From: Desulfobacter latus
Lineage (GTDB): Bacteria > Desulfobacterota > Desulfobacteria > Desulfobacterales > Desulfobacteraceae
Length of the DNA stretch: 62,605 nucleotides
Assembly: GCF_013389365.1 (NCBI RefSeq)
Contig: NZ_JACADJ010000018.1
Span: 1-62,605, forward strand
Direction of reading: 5' to 3'
Under the pieces are notes generated by a model. The model did not search any database. It was given only the letters and a program-made list of their open reading frames with translations, and was not told where the DNA came from. The stretch's first letter is position 1, and the number at the start of each line of letters is the position of its first letter. Positions 18,783-27,625 of the stretch are shown piece by piece. A program made the translations under genes and the position numbers.

Positions 18783-19854
18783 CACATTTAATCCCAATAT
18801 CAATTCCGATATTGATCAGGATATTGATGGGCATACGGTTTATTCTTCAGGGAATTCAGACTTCCCTTTCCGCGCCTGTAACGGGCTTCTGTGGGATCAG
18901 TCATTCTATCTGCGCCTTGGGGAAGAGGTGCATCCTTTCAAGGATCTGCATCGGTTTCGATCTTTGAATCAAGCCTATACCGGAAACAATACATTCTGGG
19001 CTACGCCATCCCCGGAACCGGACTTGACCGATGGCTTTTGGCATGGGGTCACTGCCGCCTTCAACAAGGACAACGGCCTTCAAGAGATCGCTCAAAATCT
19101 GGCAGGGGCTATTTTAAAACAATACCCCGATCCGGACAAAATTGTGTTTGTTTCGATTTTAAGAGCCGGTGTTCCCGTTACAGACTGGCTCTGCCGTTTA
19201 CTTCCCGGTGCTGTAGGCGTTGCGACATCTCTGTTTGTCGGTCTTGGGATTGATACCGTGGCACTGAATCGTATTTGCACGGATTTTCCTGATCGCGCCA
19301 TTATTTTTGTAGACGGCTGGACAGGTCGGGGCGGCGTTGCCTCCGTGATATCCGCACTCAACCAGGGGCCGCTTGCCGTACTTATCGATCCGTGGGGATG
19401 GGCTGATTTTTCCGGCATACAGGACGATGTCCTATGCCCCTCTGCCTGTTTCACCGGGCTTGCGACACTTGGATTTTCCCGGACTTTTTTTGTGGATCGG
19501 CAAAATTGTTTCTCTGCATACCGCTTTCCGGAAACATTTCTACAGCACGGCGTGGTTCAGGACTGGCAACGCAGATGCCCGGCACATTCCGGCCCCTCTT
19601 TGGGCTGGACAGCAGGGGGGCGGCGCCATAAATTTTTTGAGAAAACCCCCCTTAGAATTCACAGCAATGAAGTGTGCCGCGCACTGATCAATGCGGCACC
19701 CAAGGTCCTTTTCTTTTCGGACGACACCGTTGCCGCCGAAGAAAAATTCAATTTGCTGCTAGAACTGGCCGCTCAAAGATCGGTGCCGGTCGAATTCAAT
19801 GTGGCGCATCTCAACGCGTTAAAAACAAAAGTGGCGTGCCGTTTGGCGTCATAA
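18772..19854 (+). CDS. StiP-family protein with PELOTA-like C-terminus
   Basis: 360 residues from ATG 18772, overlapping the PRTase stop by 11 bases (TTG 18730 is a less likely start). FVSILRAGVPVTDWL (about 126-140) and the diagnostic FVDGWTGRGG (179-188) match the StiP / PRTase-like fold of Ter operons. The last 60 residues (ALINAAPKVLFFSDDTVAAE onward) fit the PELOTA RNA-binding-type domain found fused there. It is the second enzyme of the Ter biosynthetic trio. Exact reaction unknown. Confidence 0.72.
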   Translation: MGNNTFNPNINSDIDQDIDGHTVYSSGNSDFPFRACNGLLWDQSFYLRLGEEVHPFKDLHRFRSLNQAYTGNNTFWATPSPEPDLTDGFWHGVTAAFNKDNGLQEIAQNLAGAILKQYPDPDKIVFVSILRAGVPVTDWLCRLLPGAVGVATSLFVGLGIDTVALNRICTDFPDRAIIFVDGWTGRGGVASVISALNQGPLAVLIDPWGWADFSGIQDDVLCPSACFTGLATLGFSRTFFVDRQNCFSAYRFPETFLQHGVVQDWQRRCPAHSGPSLGWTAGGRRHKFFEKTPLRIHSNEVCRALINAAPKVLFFSDDTVAAEEKFNLLLELAAQRSVPVEFNVAHLNALKTKVACRLAS

Positions 19855-19858
19855 AAAT

Positions 19859-19930
19859 TAAATCAGCGCCCTTTGGGCGGGCTGGTGGGTGCTGGGTGCT
19901 GGGAAATGGAAATTCCTATACTCTAAATTT
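19859..19930. repeat. Dispersed repeat with GGGTGCT units (copy 1)
   Basis: GCGCCCTTTGGGCGGGCT, then tandem GGGTGCT units, then GGAAATTCCTATACTCT. It matches the reverse complement of 42761-42853, which has more 7-base units. It starts 4 bases after the stop of the StiP gene, as the other copy directly follows a stop codon. Confidence 0.75.
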
Positions 19931-19986
19931 ATTTTATTTTATAAAGCCGCCTTGCGTTGTCACGGGCGGCGGGTAATTCAAAGATT

Positions 19987-20742
19987 ATGCCATGTGTTCA
20001 TAGCGTTAAAAATAGGTCGGAAAATGTGGTTGATGCCGTGGTCTGTGATCTCGACGGTACGCTGCTCTATCCCCGGGAGGAAGCCTTTGGCGTTGAAGGC
20101 CGTTCAACGGTCAGTTTTTTAAGCAAAGCGTCTGCACGACTTCTTGCCCGGATCAGCCAACTATCTCCCCTTGTCATTGCCACGGGCCGTAACAGCGTCA
20201 GTACCGGAAGGCTTGTCAAGCAATTGCCGGATGTTACCTTCAGCGGCTTTGTATTTGAAAATGGGTTTATCGTCAAGCAGCATATTGACGATTGCATTCC
20301 TTACAATGGGAAATGGGATGATATTGCGGCATTATTCCCGAATTGGGAGCGACTTCCGTTTTATGAAAATTGTGCAGGTTTCATTCCGCCATCCCCCGAC
20401 AGGGAGAGTGCAGAAAGCACGGCCCGGGCCATGCTGAAAAAATATGGGTATGACGACCTTGTCTACAGGGAAAACAAAAAAATTTTCATCTATCCGGGAA
20501 CCGTGAACAAAATGAGAGGGCTTTCCATTCTCGGCATTCATCCTTATATTGCCCTGGGAGATCAGATCAATGATATTCAAATGATGGAACAGAGTACCTG
20601 GCCGGTGATGCCGGTTTCCGGTGCAGATGAATTGAAAACAATTGTCAAAAAGAAAGACGGGTTTTGCTCGTTGCTGACTTCCCATGAGGCAGCGCATGAA
20701 ATGCTTAATTTTGCATATAAAAAGTGTATGATGTGTGTGTGA
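19987..20742 (+). CDS. HAD-family hydrolase of the Ter module
   Basis: 251 residues from ATG 19987. HAD motif I is VVCDLDGTL with the nucleophile Asp near residue 20. Motif II is LVIATGRNS near 62, and motif III/IV is the Lys plus ALGDQINDIQMM near 186-197, as in Cof-type phosphatases with a C2 cap. In Ter operons a HAD phosphatase accompanies PRTase and StiP, consistent with removing phosphate from a nucleotide-like intermediate. No strong RBS is seen. Confidence 0.78.
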   Translation: MPCVHSVKNRSENVVDAVVCDLDGTLLYPREEAFGVEGRSTVSFLSKASARLLARISQLSPLVIATGRNSVSTGRLVKQLPDVTFSGFVFENGFIVKQHIDDCIPYNGKWDDIAALFPNWERLPFYENCAGFIPPSPDRESAESTARAMLKKYGYDDLVYRENKKIFIYPGTVNKMRGLSILGIHPYIALGDQINDIQMMEQSTWPVMPVSGADELKTIVKKKDGFCSLLTSHEAAHEMLNFAYKKCMMCV

Positions 20743-20782
20743 ACCCGATGGACATGTTAACCATTTGATAAAGGAGTGATCA

Positions 20783-21238
20783 ATGGGATTTTTAAGTAAG
20801 CTGAAACAAGGTGCAGTGGAAATGCAGAGCCAACTGGTTTCCCAGGTAAAGCAGTATCAGAATAAGAATTTTGCCGATGCAACAATGGCGATCTGTGCGC
20901 TGGTCGCTGCTGCAGATGGGACTATTGATGCCGATGAGCGAAGAAAAACAGCCGGTTTTATCAGTTCAAGCGACACCCTTGCCGTATTTGAAGTCAGTCA
21001 ACTGCAAGACACATTTAATGGGTTTTGTGACAAACTGACTAAGGATTTCGATTTTGGAAAAATCGATCTTCTTCAGGTTGTTTCGAAACTCAAAAAATCA
21101 CCGCCACAGGCACGTGCTGCCGTTCAAGTCGGCATTATCATCGGGAATGCCGATGGAGTTTTTGATGATGATGAAAAACAGATTGTTCGTGAAATTTGTC
21201 GATCTGTCGGAATTGATGCCGCTGAATTTGATCTTTAG
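20783..21238 (+). CDS. terB: TerB, tellurite-resistance helical protein
   Basis: 151 residues. All-helical TerB fold with the acidic metal-binding motif ALVAAADGTIDADERR near 43-58 and a symmetric IGNADGVFDDDEKQIVRE near 118-135. The N-terminus FLSKLKQGAVEMQSQ fits classical TerB. TerB associates with TerC-type membrane proteins and TerD proteins. RBS AAAGGAG, 40 bases after the HAD gene. Confidence 0.92.
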   Translation: MGFLSKLKQGAVEMQSQLVSQVKQYQNKNFADATMAICALVAAADGTIDADERRKTAGFISSSDTLAVFEVSQLQDTFNGFCDKLTKDFDFGKIDLLQVVSKLKKSPPQARAAVQVGIIIGNADGVFDDDEKQIVREICRSVGIDAAEFDL

Positions 21239-21267
21239 GAACCGGAGCCATCATAAGTGAGGTAATT

Positions 21268-22437
21268 ATGACAACATGGTATCTCTCCACAAATGATAAT
21301 ATCAAAGGACCGTTCACGACAGATCAGGCAAAGGGATTTGTCCGTGAAAATCATGGGGCCTATTGCTGGCGTCAGGGCGGTAATGAATGGGAACCTGCCC
21401 ATGGTGTAGCGGAAATCTGGCCGGTTAAAAAAAACGGTACGCCGTTTCCATCCCCGCCTTCTCATATGATGTCCACGAAACCGATTGCAAGACCTGTTGC
21501 AGACCTCCCGGTACAGAGCGGCTCCGCGTTACAGGATGGAAAAACAGACAAACGCCTCTCCCCCTCACCATCCCGTAGTGGCTATGATGCAGGTACCGAT
21601 GTAACCGACAGCCGGAATCGTTCCGGCGGATTCGGCACGACTGAATTTACGGAAGGCATTGATTTTCATATCTATGGCCATGAGATGCAGTATATCGAAG
21701 TGGAACTCGACCCCGGAGAGAGTGCCGTGGCTGAAGCCGGCGCATTGATGTACAAAACCGAAAGTATTGAGATGGAGACGGTTTTCGGTGATGCGGCATC
21801 AAGTCAATCCCAGGGATTTATGAGTCGTCTAATGGGTGCCGGACAACGACTTTTGACCGGCGAAAGCCTGTTTATTACAGTCTTTACCCAGCAGCGGCAG
21901 GGAAAGGGGCGGGTGGCGTTTGCCGCGCCTTTTCCGGGAACGATCATTCCTGTCGATCTGACAAAGTATCAGAATAAAATTATCTGCCAGAAAGACAGTT
22001 TTTTAGCCGGTGCAAAAGGAGTGCAGATCAAAATTTTTTTTCAAAAAAGGATTTTGACCGGTCTGTTTGGCGGGGAAGGGTTTATCATGCAGAAAATCGA
22101 AGGCGACGGCTGGGTTTTCATGCATGTCGGCGGTGCCGTGAAGGAGATCACGCTGTCTCCCGGAGAGATGCTGCATGTGGATACCGGTTGCCTGGCAGCC
22201 ATGACCGCTACGGTGGATTTTGACATTATGCAGGCAGGAGGAATCAAAACCATGCTGTTTGGGGGAGAGGGCCTGTTTTTTGCCAGACTCACAGGGCCGG
22301 GTAAAGTCTGGCTTCAAAGCCTCCCCTTTTCAAGGCTGGCTGGACGAATGTTGGCCTGTTCCCCCGGTACCGGATCGAAGCGGCAGGGGGAAGGATCTAT
22401 TCTTGGAAACCTTGGAGATTTGGCTGGCGGAAGATAA
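21268..22437 (+). CDS. GYF_2 domain fused to a TIGR00266/AIM24 domain
   Basis: 389 residues. The first 55 residues (WYLSTNDNIKGPFTTDQ...WRQGGNEWEP) form a GYF_2 (DUF4339) module, a peptide-binding domain. A low-complexity Ser/Arg linker follows. From about 130 the AIM24/TIGR00266 beta-sandwich starts (MQYIEVELDPGESAVAEAGA) and runs to near 365 (GPGKVWLQSLPFSRLAGRM). AIM24-type proteins are common next to ter genes. Together the modules suggest a membrane-associated scaffold. It ends the Ter cluster. RBS GAGG lies 6 bases before the ATG. Confidence 0.85.
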   Translation: MTTWYLSTNDNIKGPFTTDQAKGFVRENHGAYCWRQGGNEWEPAHGVAEIWPVKKNGTPFPSPPSHMMSTKPIARPVADLPVQSGSALQDGKTDKRLSPSPSRSGYDAGTDVTDSRNRSGGFGTTEFTEGIDFHIYGHEMQYIEVELDPGESAVAEAGALMYKTESIEMETVFGDAASSQSQGFMSRLMGAGQRLLTGESLFITVFTQQRQGKGRVAFAAPFPGTIIPVDLTKYQNKIICQKDSFLAGAKGVQIKIFFQKRILTGLFGGEGFIMQKIEGDGWVFMHVGGAVKEITLSPGEMLHVDTGCLAAMTATVDFDIMQAGGIKTMLFGGEGLFFARLTGPGKVWLQSLPFSRLAGRMLACSPGTGSKRQGEGSILGNLGDLAGGR

Positions 22438-22594
22438 CTTGAGAGTAATGGTCGTGAACTAGCTGGTGTAAGTCCAGCCATAGCCCTTGAAAGGAGGGCA
22501 CTCATTTTCTCCTACCCCATTTTGGGGGATCACAATCTGTCCGATACTTTTGATCATTGTTGTCATTTATCTGTGTCATGAATGCCCTTTCATT

Positions 22595-22797
22595 GTTTGG
22601 ACGAAAAGTTGCCCAGATGGGCTTTGGTCATATTTTAGGCCATACGGATTTCCGGTAGGTTGGGTTGAGGAACGAAACCCAACGCCGATAAGTTGTTGGG
22701 TTTCACTTCGTTCAACCCAACCTACGCTGTGGCAGATGTTATGACCAAGTCCCAAATTTTTCTGCAACACCGCAGATGGGTGACTTTTCGTCCAAAC
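22595..22797. repeat. Nested palindromic insertion: outer inverted repeat
   Basis: GTTTGGACGAAAAGT (22595-22609) and ACTTTTCGTCCAAAC (22783-22797) form a perfect 15-bp inverted pair that encloses the smaller element at 22624-22748. The right arm ends one base before the stop codon of the minus-strand gene. The rest of the gap (22438-22594) holds a small stem GCTGG / CCAGC near 22462 and no credible gene. Confidence 0.7.
22624..22748 (+). mobile_element. MITE-like palindromic element, copy 1
   Basis: 125 bp bounded by TTGGTCATA / TATGACCAA. The interior pairs GTAGGTTGGGTTGAGGAACG with CGTTCAACCCAACCTAC around GCCGATAAGTTG. Copies lie at 29774-29900 (inverted) and 48781-48894. It has no ORF. 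Palindromes of this type are common non-autonomous elements in proteobacteria. Confidence 0.8.
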
Positions 22798-22798
22798 A

Positions 22799-23659
22799 CT
22801 AATTAAAATCCGTAACATTGGCCGTCAGCGCATTAACAATCTCATCAAGATTTTTCCAGCTGAGCATGATGTTTTTGGAAATGTCATCAAGGCTCTGCAA
22901 CTCTTTTAATGTGCGATACGCCGTTGAAATATCCCTGCCAAGCTTCAGGGTTTTGTACACATCATCATAAACCAGCGCGCTTTCATCGACAGTGAAGACA
23001 AATCGGTCAATGGATTTGCCGGCATCGGCAACCACCTGCCTCATCTTTGCAAAGTTTTGAGAAAAACCACTCAGCATTTCAATCCGTTTATCACAAAGCA
23101 TGATGCGGTGCGAAAGGGCATCGGATCGTACCGCAGCCTTTTCCGGATCAAGGTTTTCAAGATGCTTCAACTGGTCCTGCAGCATTTGTTTGGTTTGGTT
23201 GTTCTCAGCTATTTTTCTGGGGATGACGGCAATGAAATCATCAATCTGCCGGGCGTAGGCCCGCAGCTCTTTTGTAATTTTACCGTTCTTGTTCTGTTTT
23301 TTCAGATCCTGATAAAAATCCCTGATCTCCTTAATGCCGTTATATAGGATGTCAAACTGCTCAGCATCGTCACGCTTGAACAAAAACCATTTCCTGGATC
23401 CTGCCTCATCTTTGATCTCCTCGATCATTTGGTTGTATTGCTTGATATTTTTAATCACATAATTACTGGAAAGATCCTTGATGTCATCTTTAACCTCCTG
23501 GGTTTGGTCAACGATCTCCTTAATTGACGGGGTTAGCGGGTTTTCACCATCACTTGAAAAAAAGTGTTTAACTTTGTCAATCATTGTGGTTTCTTCTGCA
23601 TAACCAAGCGTTGAATTCATTGCTAAAATCGTTGCAAGTGCCAGAATTATTGTTTTCAT
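22799..23659 (-). CDS. Secreted helical protein of unknown function
   Basis: 286 residues. A Sec signal (MKTIILALATILAMNSTLGYA, cut after Ala 21) is followed by an almost wholly helical, charged protein with likely coiled coils (about 60-110 and 140-210). No catalytic motif is recognised. RBS AAGGAG on the minus strand. The secreted gene at 23959-24711 has the same orientation and a similar composition, so the two may act together. They are separated by a hexamer-array module, so co-transcription is uncertain. Confidence 0.7.
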   Translation of the reverse strand: MKTIILALATILAMNSTLGYAEETTMIDKVKHFFSSDGENPLTPSIKEIVDQTQEVKDDIKDLSSNYVIKNIKQYNQMIEEIKDEAGSRKWFLFKRDDAEQFDILYNGIKEIRDFYQDLKKQNKNGKITKELRAYARQIDDFIAVIPRKIAENNQTKQMLQDQLKHLENLDPEKAAVRSDALSHRIMLCDKRIEMLSGFSQNFAKMRQVVADAGKSIDRFVFTVDESALVYDDVYKTLKLGRDISTAYRTLKELQSLDDISKNIMLSWKNLDEIVNALTANVTDFN

Positions 23660-23710
23660 CTCTCCACTCCTTTTTTCAAATTTTTATTTTCCATTGTTAA
23701 GTTTTAGATC

Positions 23711-23898
23711 CGTGCCCGTACTCGTTAACGTGCTCGTGCTCGTTAACGTGAACGTAAACGAACCCGTATACGAATTTGTCATAATTTTATGAACATTGCC
23801 ACAATTCAGGCGGACAATACATGACCCTAAGTACACAATTTTTAATTTTTCGCGATCCAACATAATGAACTTTTGTTCCGTTTACGAGTACGTTCACG
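23711..23898 (-). repeat. Hexamer-array module 1 (array-core-array)
   Basis: Ten in-phase six-base units CGTNNN (23711-23772: CGTGCC, CGTACT, CGTTAA, CGTGCT and so on) are followed by a non-repeated core and by inverse units NNNACG (23881-23898). Read on the minus strand, the core contains GGCAATGTTCATAAAATTAT, related to the cores of the other modules and to the 3' end of the four-helix gene at 26460. The module fills the 300-base gap; no gene is seen. Confidence 0.8.
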
Positions 23899-23958
23899 AT
23901 TGAGACCGCTCTGTGACTTGTATCCGCATGTTCAGTGCGTGATATAAATCCACCAAGA

Positions 23959-24711
23959 CTACTTATTCAGACCGCTGCCGCCCACGGTCCATTTCCGGCT
24001 CAAATCACAACTCTTCTTAAAATTGTCAACAACCTGGGCGCTGATGGTCCTGGTTTTGACCGTTTCAGACGCCTTGGCAAACAGCTTGTCCCGGGTGGAT
24101 TGCACATAGGACATACGCAGCTTTTCAGATACGTCAACGGCAACACATGTATTGGCAATAATATCCTCAAAATTATTCTCGCGGTTTTCAGACCTGGGCT
24201 CCAGAAGTTTTGCATATTGTTTTTTCAATACCGCCATTTCATTGAGTTTCTCCTGAACCCGAATCATCAAGGTCTGATATTCGTTTTTGCTGTCCCCAAG
24301 GTATATAATGATGGCTTCATTGGCTTGAATCGCGGCCAGGTTCATGCGCAACTGGGCTGTGATTTCCGCCTCGCCCGCCAGTGTCACCCCGTTGTATTCA
24401 ATTGCGGAATAATTATTGGCCTTGGTGATTCGGCACAACTCCACGGTTTTTTGCGCAAGCGTATCATTCTTGGTGTCCAGCTCCTCAGACAGTGCGATGA
24501 TATTATGTTTAATATCATGAGTCAGGTTGTTGCTGATTTCCGCAAGCCGGTTGTACTCTTCATCAACCGCCTGGGACGCCTTTTCTATACGTTCGTATCG
24601 TTCCATTCTCAAAATTCCGAAATGTGTGCCGCTGCACCAGTCGGCATGGGCTGAAGATACAGTGAAAAGGAAAAGTGCAGCTGCTGTCATGATGGTGTTT
24701 GTCAGTTTCAT
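23959..24711 (-). CDS. Secreted helical protein of unknown function
   Basis: 250 residues. Signal peptide MKLTNTIMTAAALFLFTVSS ending AHA (about residue 23), then a long charged helix-rich chain with heptad patterns (about 40-85 and 130-160). Cys residues at about 26, 92, 188 and 234 could form periplasmic disulfides. Not recognised. RBS AAGGAG on the minus strand (24719-24724). Upstream lies a divergent sigma-factor gene beyond module 2. Confidence 0.7.
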   Translation of the reverse strand: MKLTNTIMTAAALFLFTVSSAHADWCSGTHFGILRMERYERIEKASQAVDEEYNRLAEISNNLTHDIKHNIIALSEELDTKNDTLAQKTVELCRITKANNYSAIEYNGVTLAGEAEITAQLRMNLAAIQANEAIIIYLGDSKNEYQTLMIRVQEKLNEMAVLKKQYAKLLEPRSENRENNFEDIIANTCVAVDVSEKLRMSYVQSTRDKLFAKASETVKTRTISAQVVDNFKKSCDLSRKWTVGGSGLNK

Positions 24712-24879
24712 TTGATCTCTCCTTAAAATAGTTTGTTTGGTTACATGGTTTTTCCTGTGCCCTGTTGCTTAGACGTAAGCACAGAACACTTTTCTTTTTT
24801 TTTTTTCAATTTGAATAACAGTTATGGAAAGTATAGATTTATTTGTCTTAAAGTTAACTAGTTTTAGTTATGATCCTTG

Positions 24880-25066
24880 CGTGCCCGTGAACGTCCTCGT
24901 GCTCGTGAACGTACCCGTGAACATGGTAGACATAATTTTGTAAGCATTGAACCTATACAGATAATCAAAATGTTACCTTATCAAATATTATGAATTATTA
25001 TTTCGTTCACGTTCACGTTCACGTTCACGAGCACGTTCACGGGTACGGGAACTAGCACGAGTACGG
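24880..25066 (-). repeat. Hexamer-array module 2
   Basis: Seven CGTNNN units (24880-24921) and ten NNNACG-phase units (25005-25066) flank an 83-base core. Read on the minus strand, the core has GGTTCAATGCTTACAAAATT, nearly the same as the 3' end of the four-helix-bundle gene (TTCAATGCTTACTAAGTTGT, 26772-26791). The two arrays are inverted relative to each other and could pair into a cruciform. No gene is in the 24712-25101 gap. Confidence 0.82.
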
Positions 25067-25101
25067 ATTTACAAAAACCATAATCAAGAAAGGAGACGTG
25101 G

Positions 25102-25725
25102 ATGCCCGACATCTTTCAACAGATTCCCCAACTGCTCGCCAACCTGGAATCCGAAGATATCCAGGTTGACGAACAGTTGTGGAAAACCATGATGCAAAGT
25201 GTATATATGGTTACAAAAGCTGTTTCCAGGAAAATGGGGACCCAACAAAAGATTGATGATATTGTCCAGGTGGCATTAATCAGCCTGCTAAAACATGAAG
25301 ACCTGTGCCAGGTGAGAAACTGGAAAAGGTTTTTATATACGGTCGTCACCAATGCCTCCATTGATATTCAACGGTTGAAAAGGGAAAGGGTGGGGCAGGA
25401 CCCCTCCCTTGATGCCCCCATCGGTGATTCGGACGGGAAAAATACCACATTCATTGAAATCACGGCAGATGAGCACTGGAATCTGGCGCGTATCCATCAA
25501 AGCCGGAAGTGTCTTGAGTTTTTCTTTCATATAATTTCAACCATGCCGAAAGAAAGGCAGCAGCCTTTTCGTCTTTATTTATTAGGACATACTCAAAAAC
25601 AGATTGCTTTGCTTGTCGGATTGCCGGTGACTACGATCAATAACTATATTCATAAGGCAAAACAGTCTGTAAAAAAGGTCATTACAACGCATCAAATTAA
25701 ATTGGAAGATATGATTGAGGAGTAA
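25102..25725 (+). CDS. ECF-like RNA polymerase sigma factor
   Basis: 207 residues. A region-2-like part (KIDDIVQVALISLLKHEDLCQ...FLYTVVTNASIDIQR, about 50-90) and a region-4 helix-turn-helix (TQKQIALLVGLPVTTINNYIHK, about 165-186) are visible; regions 1 and 3 are absent, as in ECF factors. RBS AAAGGAG. Its stop is 4 bases before the next gene, so the next protein may be a cognate regulator. It may control the neighbouring accessory genes, but no promoter consensus could be tested. Confidence 0.72.
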   Translation: MPDIFQQIPQLLANLESEDIQVDEQLWKTMMQSVYMVTKAVSRKMGTQQKIDDIVQVALISLLKHEDLCQVRNWKRFLYTVVTNASIDIQRLKRERVGQDPSLDAPIGDSDGKNTTFIEITADEHWNLARIHQSRKCLEFFFHIISTMPKERQQPFRLYLLGHTQKQIALLVGLPVTTINNYIHKAKQSVKKVITTHQIKLEDMIEE

Positions 25726-25729
25726 CATC

Positions 25730-26344
25730 ATGATCTGGAATAAGAATGAACAGGACATTGCATTGCCGGACTGGTTTGAAGCCGAGCTTGAAACAATGCA
25801 GGTGCCTGACAGCAACATATTAGAACGCTTTGATCATCTGAAAAAGGATTTTTTGCATGCAGCTCGCCGTTCGGTCCAGCAGGAAAAAAGGCGTCAATCG
25901 GCTTTCTCCTTTTCAGATGCCGTGATTTCCGTAAAAGGCAAAATACTTGACACCGTGGAAGGCATTGCCGCTGCTATGACCATGAGCCCTGGGCCGGTTA
26001 TGGCAAGAGGCATTACCGATGACGTGCATCCAAGCCCGTCCCAAAGATGCGCCATGGGTAAAATCAGCAGGGTGACCGGAACCCATTGTATGGAAATTAC
26101 CACATTAAAAGAGCAAAACCGGATTAAGCTTGAAGTCAACCTGACGGACAGCGAAACCGGTGTGGAAGTCCGGCCTTTTACCCTTACGGTCCAGGACAAC
26201 CAGGGCAACGACCTGATTGATCCATTAAACGTGGGAAAAGCGCAAATGCCGCCCAAATTGCCTGATCCAAGTCCGGGGTACTATGTCTTTACCGTCCTGT
26301 GGAACAGCGGCCAAAGCGAAATGCGCATTGAGATTAAGGACTGA
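25730..26344 (+). CDS. Unknown protein downstream of the sigma factor
   Basis: 204 residues from ATG 25730, preceded by GAGGAG. The N-terminal half is charged and helical (DWFEAELETMQVPDSN; then a Lys/Arg-rich stretch). There is a mildly hydrophobic Ala/Met patch near 80-95 and a C-terminal beta-rich domain (about 120-204, LEVNLTDSETGVEVRPFTLT, GYYVFTVLWNSGQSEMRIEI). The last part could be an Ig-like fold. Coupling to the sigma gene suggests a sigma-associated or envelope protein, but no family was recognised. Confidence 0.6.
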   Translation: MIWNKNEQDIALPDWFEAELETMQVPDSNILERFDHLKKDFLHAARRSVQQEKRRQSAFSFSDAVISVKGKILDTVEGIAAAMTMSPGPVMARGITDDVHPSPSQRCAMGKISRVTGTHCMEITTLKEQNRIKLEVNLTDSETGVEVRPFTLTVQDNQGNDLIDPLNVGKAQMPPKLPDPSPGYYVFTVLWNSGQSEMRIEIKD

Positions 26345-26372
26345 ATTTAAGCCACGGAAAACCCGTCCGATC

Positions 26373-26866
26373 CGCGCCCGCGCCCGCGCCCGTGCTCGTA
26401 CTCGTGCTCGTGCTCGTGCTCGTGCTCGTAAACGTTAACGTAAACGGAGTAAAATCAAAATGTTAGACCACGAAAAATTAGATGTATATCAAGTCTCTAT
26501 CGAATTCATGGCCATTGCAATCAAAATTACCGACAATATACCAAGGGGCTATTCTTCCCTTGCAGATCAACTCAAACGGGCGGCGTGGTCAATACCTCTT
26601 AATATAGCTGAAGGTTGCGGAAAAAGTACTGTTAACGACAAAAGGCGGTTCTATGTGATTGCAAGGGGTTCGGCAATGGAATGTGGTGCGATCATTGATG
26701 TTTGCCGGGTGTTGGAGATTGATGACATGGAAGCTTTGAAGCAGGGTAAAGACTTGCTTGTTCGTGTTGTTTCAATGCTTACTAAGTTGTGTCAATTTTG
26801 TTGAGTGGTATGTTTCGTTTACGTTTACGTTTACGTTTACGTTCACGAGCACGAGCACGAGCACGA
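26373..26866 (+). mobile_element. Full-length hexamer-array element carrying the four-helix gene
   Basis: Twelve CGTNNN units (26373-26444), a 345-base gene, and eight NNNACG units (26817-26864) form a symmetric cassette: array, gene, inverted array. The other modules keep the arrays but only a short core. The core ends match this gene's 5' start (ATGTTAGAYCAYGAA) and 3' end, so this is the likely complete parent form. Confidence 0.7.
26460..26804 (+). CDS. Four-helix-bundle protein (S23 / intervening-sequence protein family, Avd-like fold)
   Basis: 114 residues. MLDHEKLDVYQVSIEFMAIA at the start, then RGYSSLADQLKRAAWSIPLN IAEGCGKS, the hallmark of the TIGR02436 four-helix-bundle family first seen in 23S rRNA intervening sequences. 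The DGR accessory protein Avd shares this fold and binds RT and RNA. No Avd is annotated beside the RT here, so a trans role is conceivable but unproven. No clear RBS; the gene begins 13 bases after the left array. Confidence 0.85.
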   Translation: MLDHEKLDVYQVSIEFMAIAIKITDNIPRGYSSLADQLKRAAWSIPLNIAEGCGKSTVNDKRRFYVIARGSAMECGAIIDVCRVLEIDDMEALKQGKDLLVRVVSMLTKLCQFC

Positions 26867-26908
26867 GGATGGGGCGGGGCGGGGACGTAGAATAAAGAAG
26901 GAGGAAAT

Positions 26909-27622
26909 ATGAATCAAGGACATAAAGATATTTTGAATTTTTTGAAGGCCTTAAACGAGGTAAAAAAAGAAGATGGAAAAATAACCCTTTCTGCCCAAGT
27001 CTGGGAAGAAAGTAGCACAGACAAGGCAGAAGCCAACGGTTCCAGCGCCCGGGGATTTACCAATAAACCAAGCCAAAAGACAAAAACCGTTGAATCTGCC
27101 CCCAAGGATGACATCAGAGAAAACATCACCCCCGGGGACAAACAATGGCATGGCCGTATCAAGGCAGGCAGTACCGTATCATTTTCGGGTATCTCCCCAA
27201 TCACGGGGTTTGTTCACCTGTTCAACCTGGGCACCAGCGGCACCTGCCAGAAGCTTGCCCCGTCCAGGGAGTTCCCCGACAACCGGGTGGCGGCAAACCA
27301 GGCGTTTGCCATCCCGTCGGAAAAGTTGTTCAGCCCCCGGTATCTTGGGGGATCCAACGGATTTAAAGTCAGCCTGAACCCTGATAAAACCCATATTCAG
27401 CCTGAACGTTTGTTTGTGGTCGTCACCCGGACAGATCAAGTGGTGCAGATCGAAGATCTTGAGCCCCGGCTGGTTACAAGACAAGGCTGTGGCGATGTCC
27501 TGACCCGCTGCGCTTCCCGCGGCCCCGGGTTTGGCGGCTCTGTGGAGACCGGCAGGTCAAATCTATTGTCACACCCGGAGGCGTGGGAATATGGTCTTTT
27601 GGAAATGGAGATATGTGAGTGA
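26909..27622 (+). CDS. DUF4384-like protein paired with a caspase
   Basis: 237 residues. A disordered polar N-terminus (about 1-70) precedes a beta-rich domain with VSFSGISPITGFVHLFNLGT and RLFVVVTRTDQ (about 90-185), which resembles DUF4384 modules that often accompany C14 caspases. RBS AAGGAGG. The stop is 3 bases before the caspase start, so the two are co-transcribed. A role as substrate or sensor partner of the protease is inferred from position only. Confidence 0.6.
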   Translation: MNQGHKDILNFLKALNEVKKEDGKITLSAQVWEESSTDKAEANGSSARGFTNKPSQKTKTVESAPKDDIRENITPGDKQWHGRIKAGSTVSFSGISPITGFVHLFNLGTSGTCQKLAPSREFPDNRVAANQAFAIPSEKLFSPRYLGGSNGFKVSLNPDKTHIQPERLFVVVTRTDQVVQIEDLEPRLVTRQGCGDVLTRCASRGPGFGGSVETGRSNLLSHPEAWEYGLLEMEICE

Positions 27623-27625
27623 TCT

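Noticed and set aside
22440-22530. Possible group II intron or riboswitch remnant (stem with GGTGTAAGTCC)
   Set aside because: Only one small stem and a weak CCCC/GGGG pairing are visible; no intron domains V/VI or RT were found, so it was not listed.
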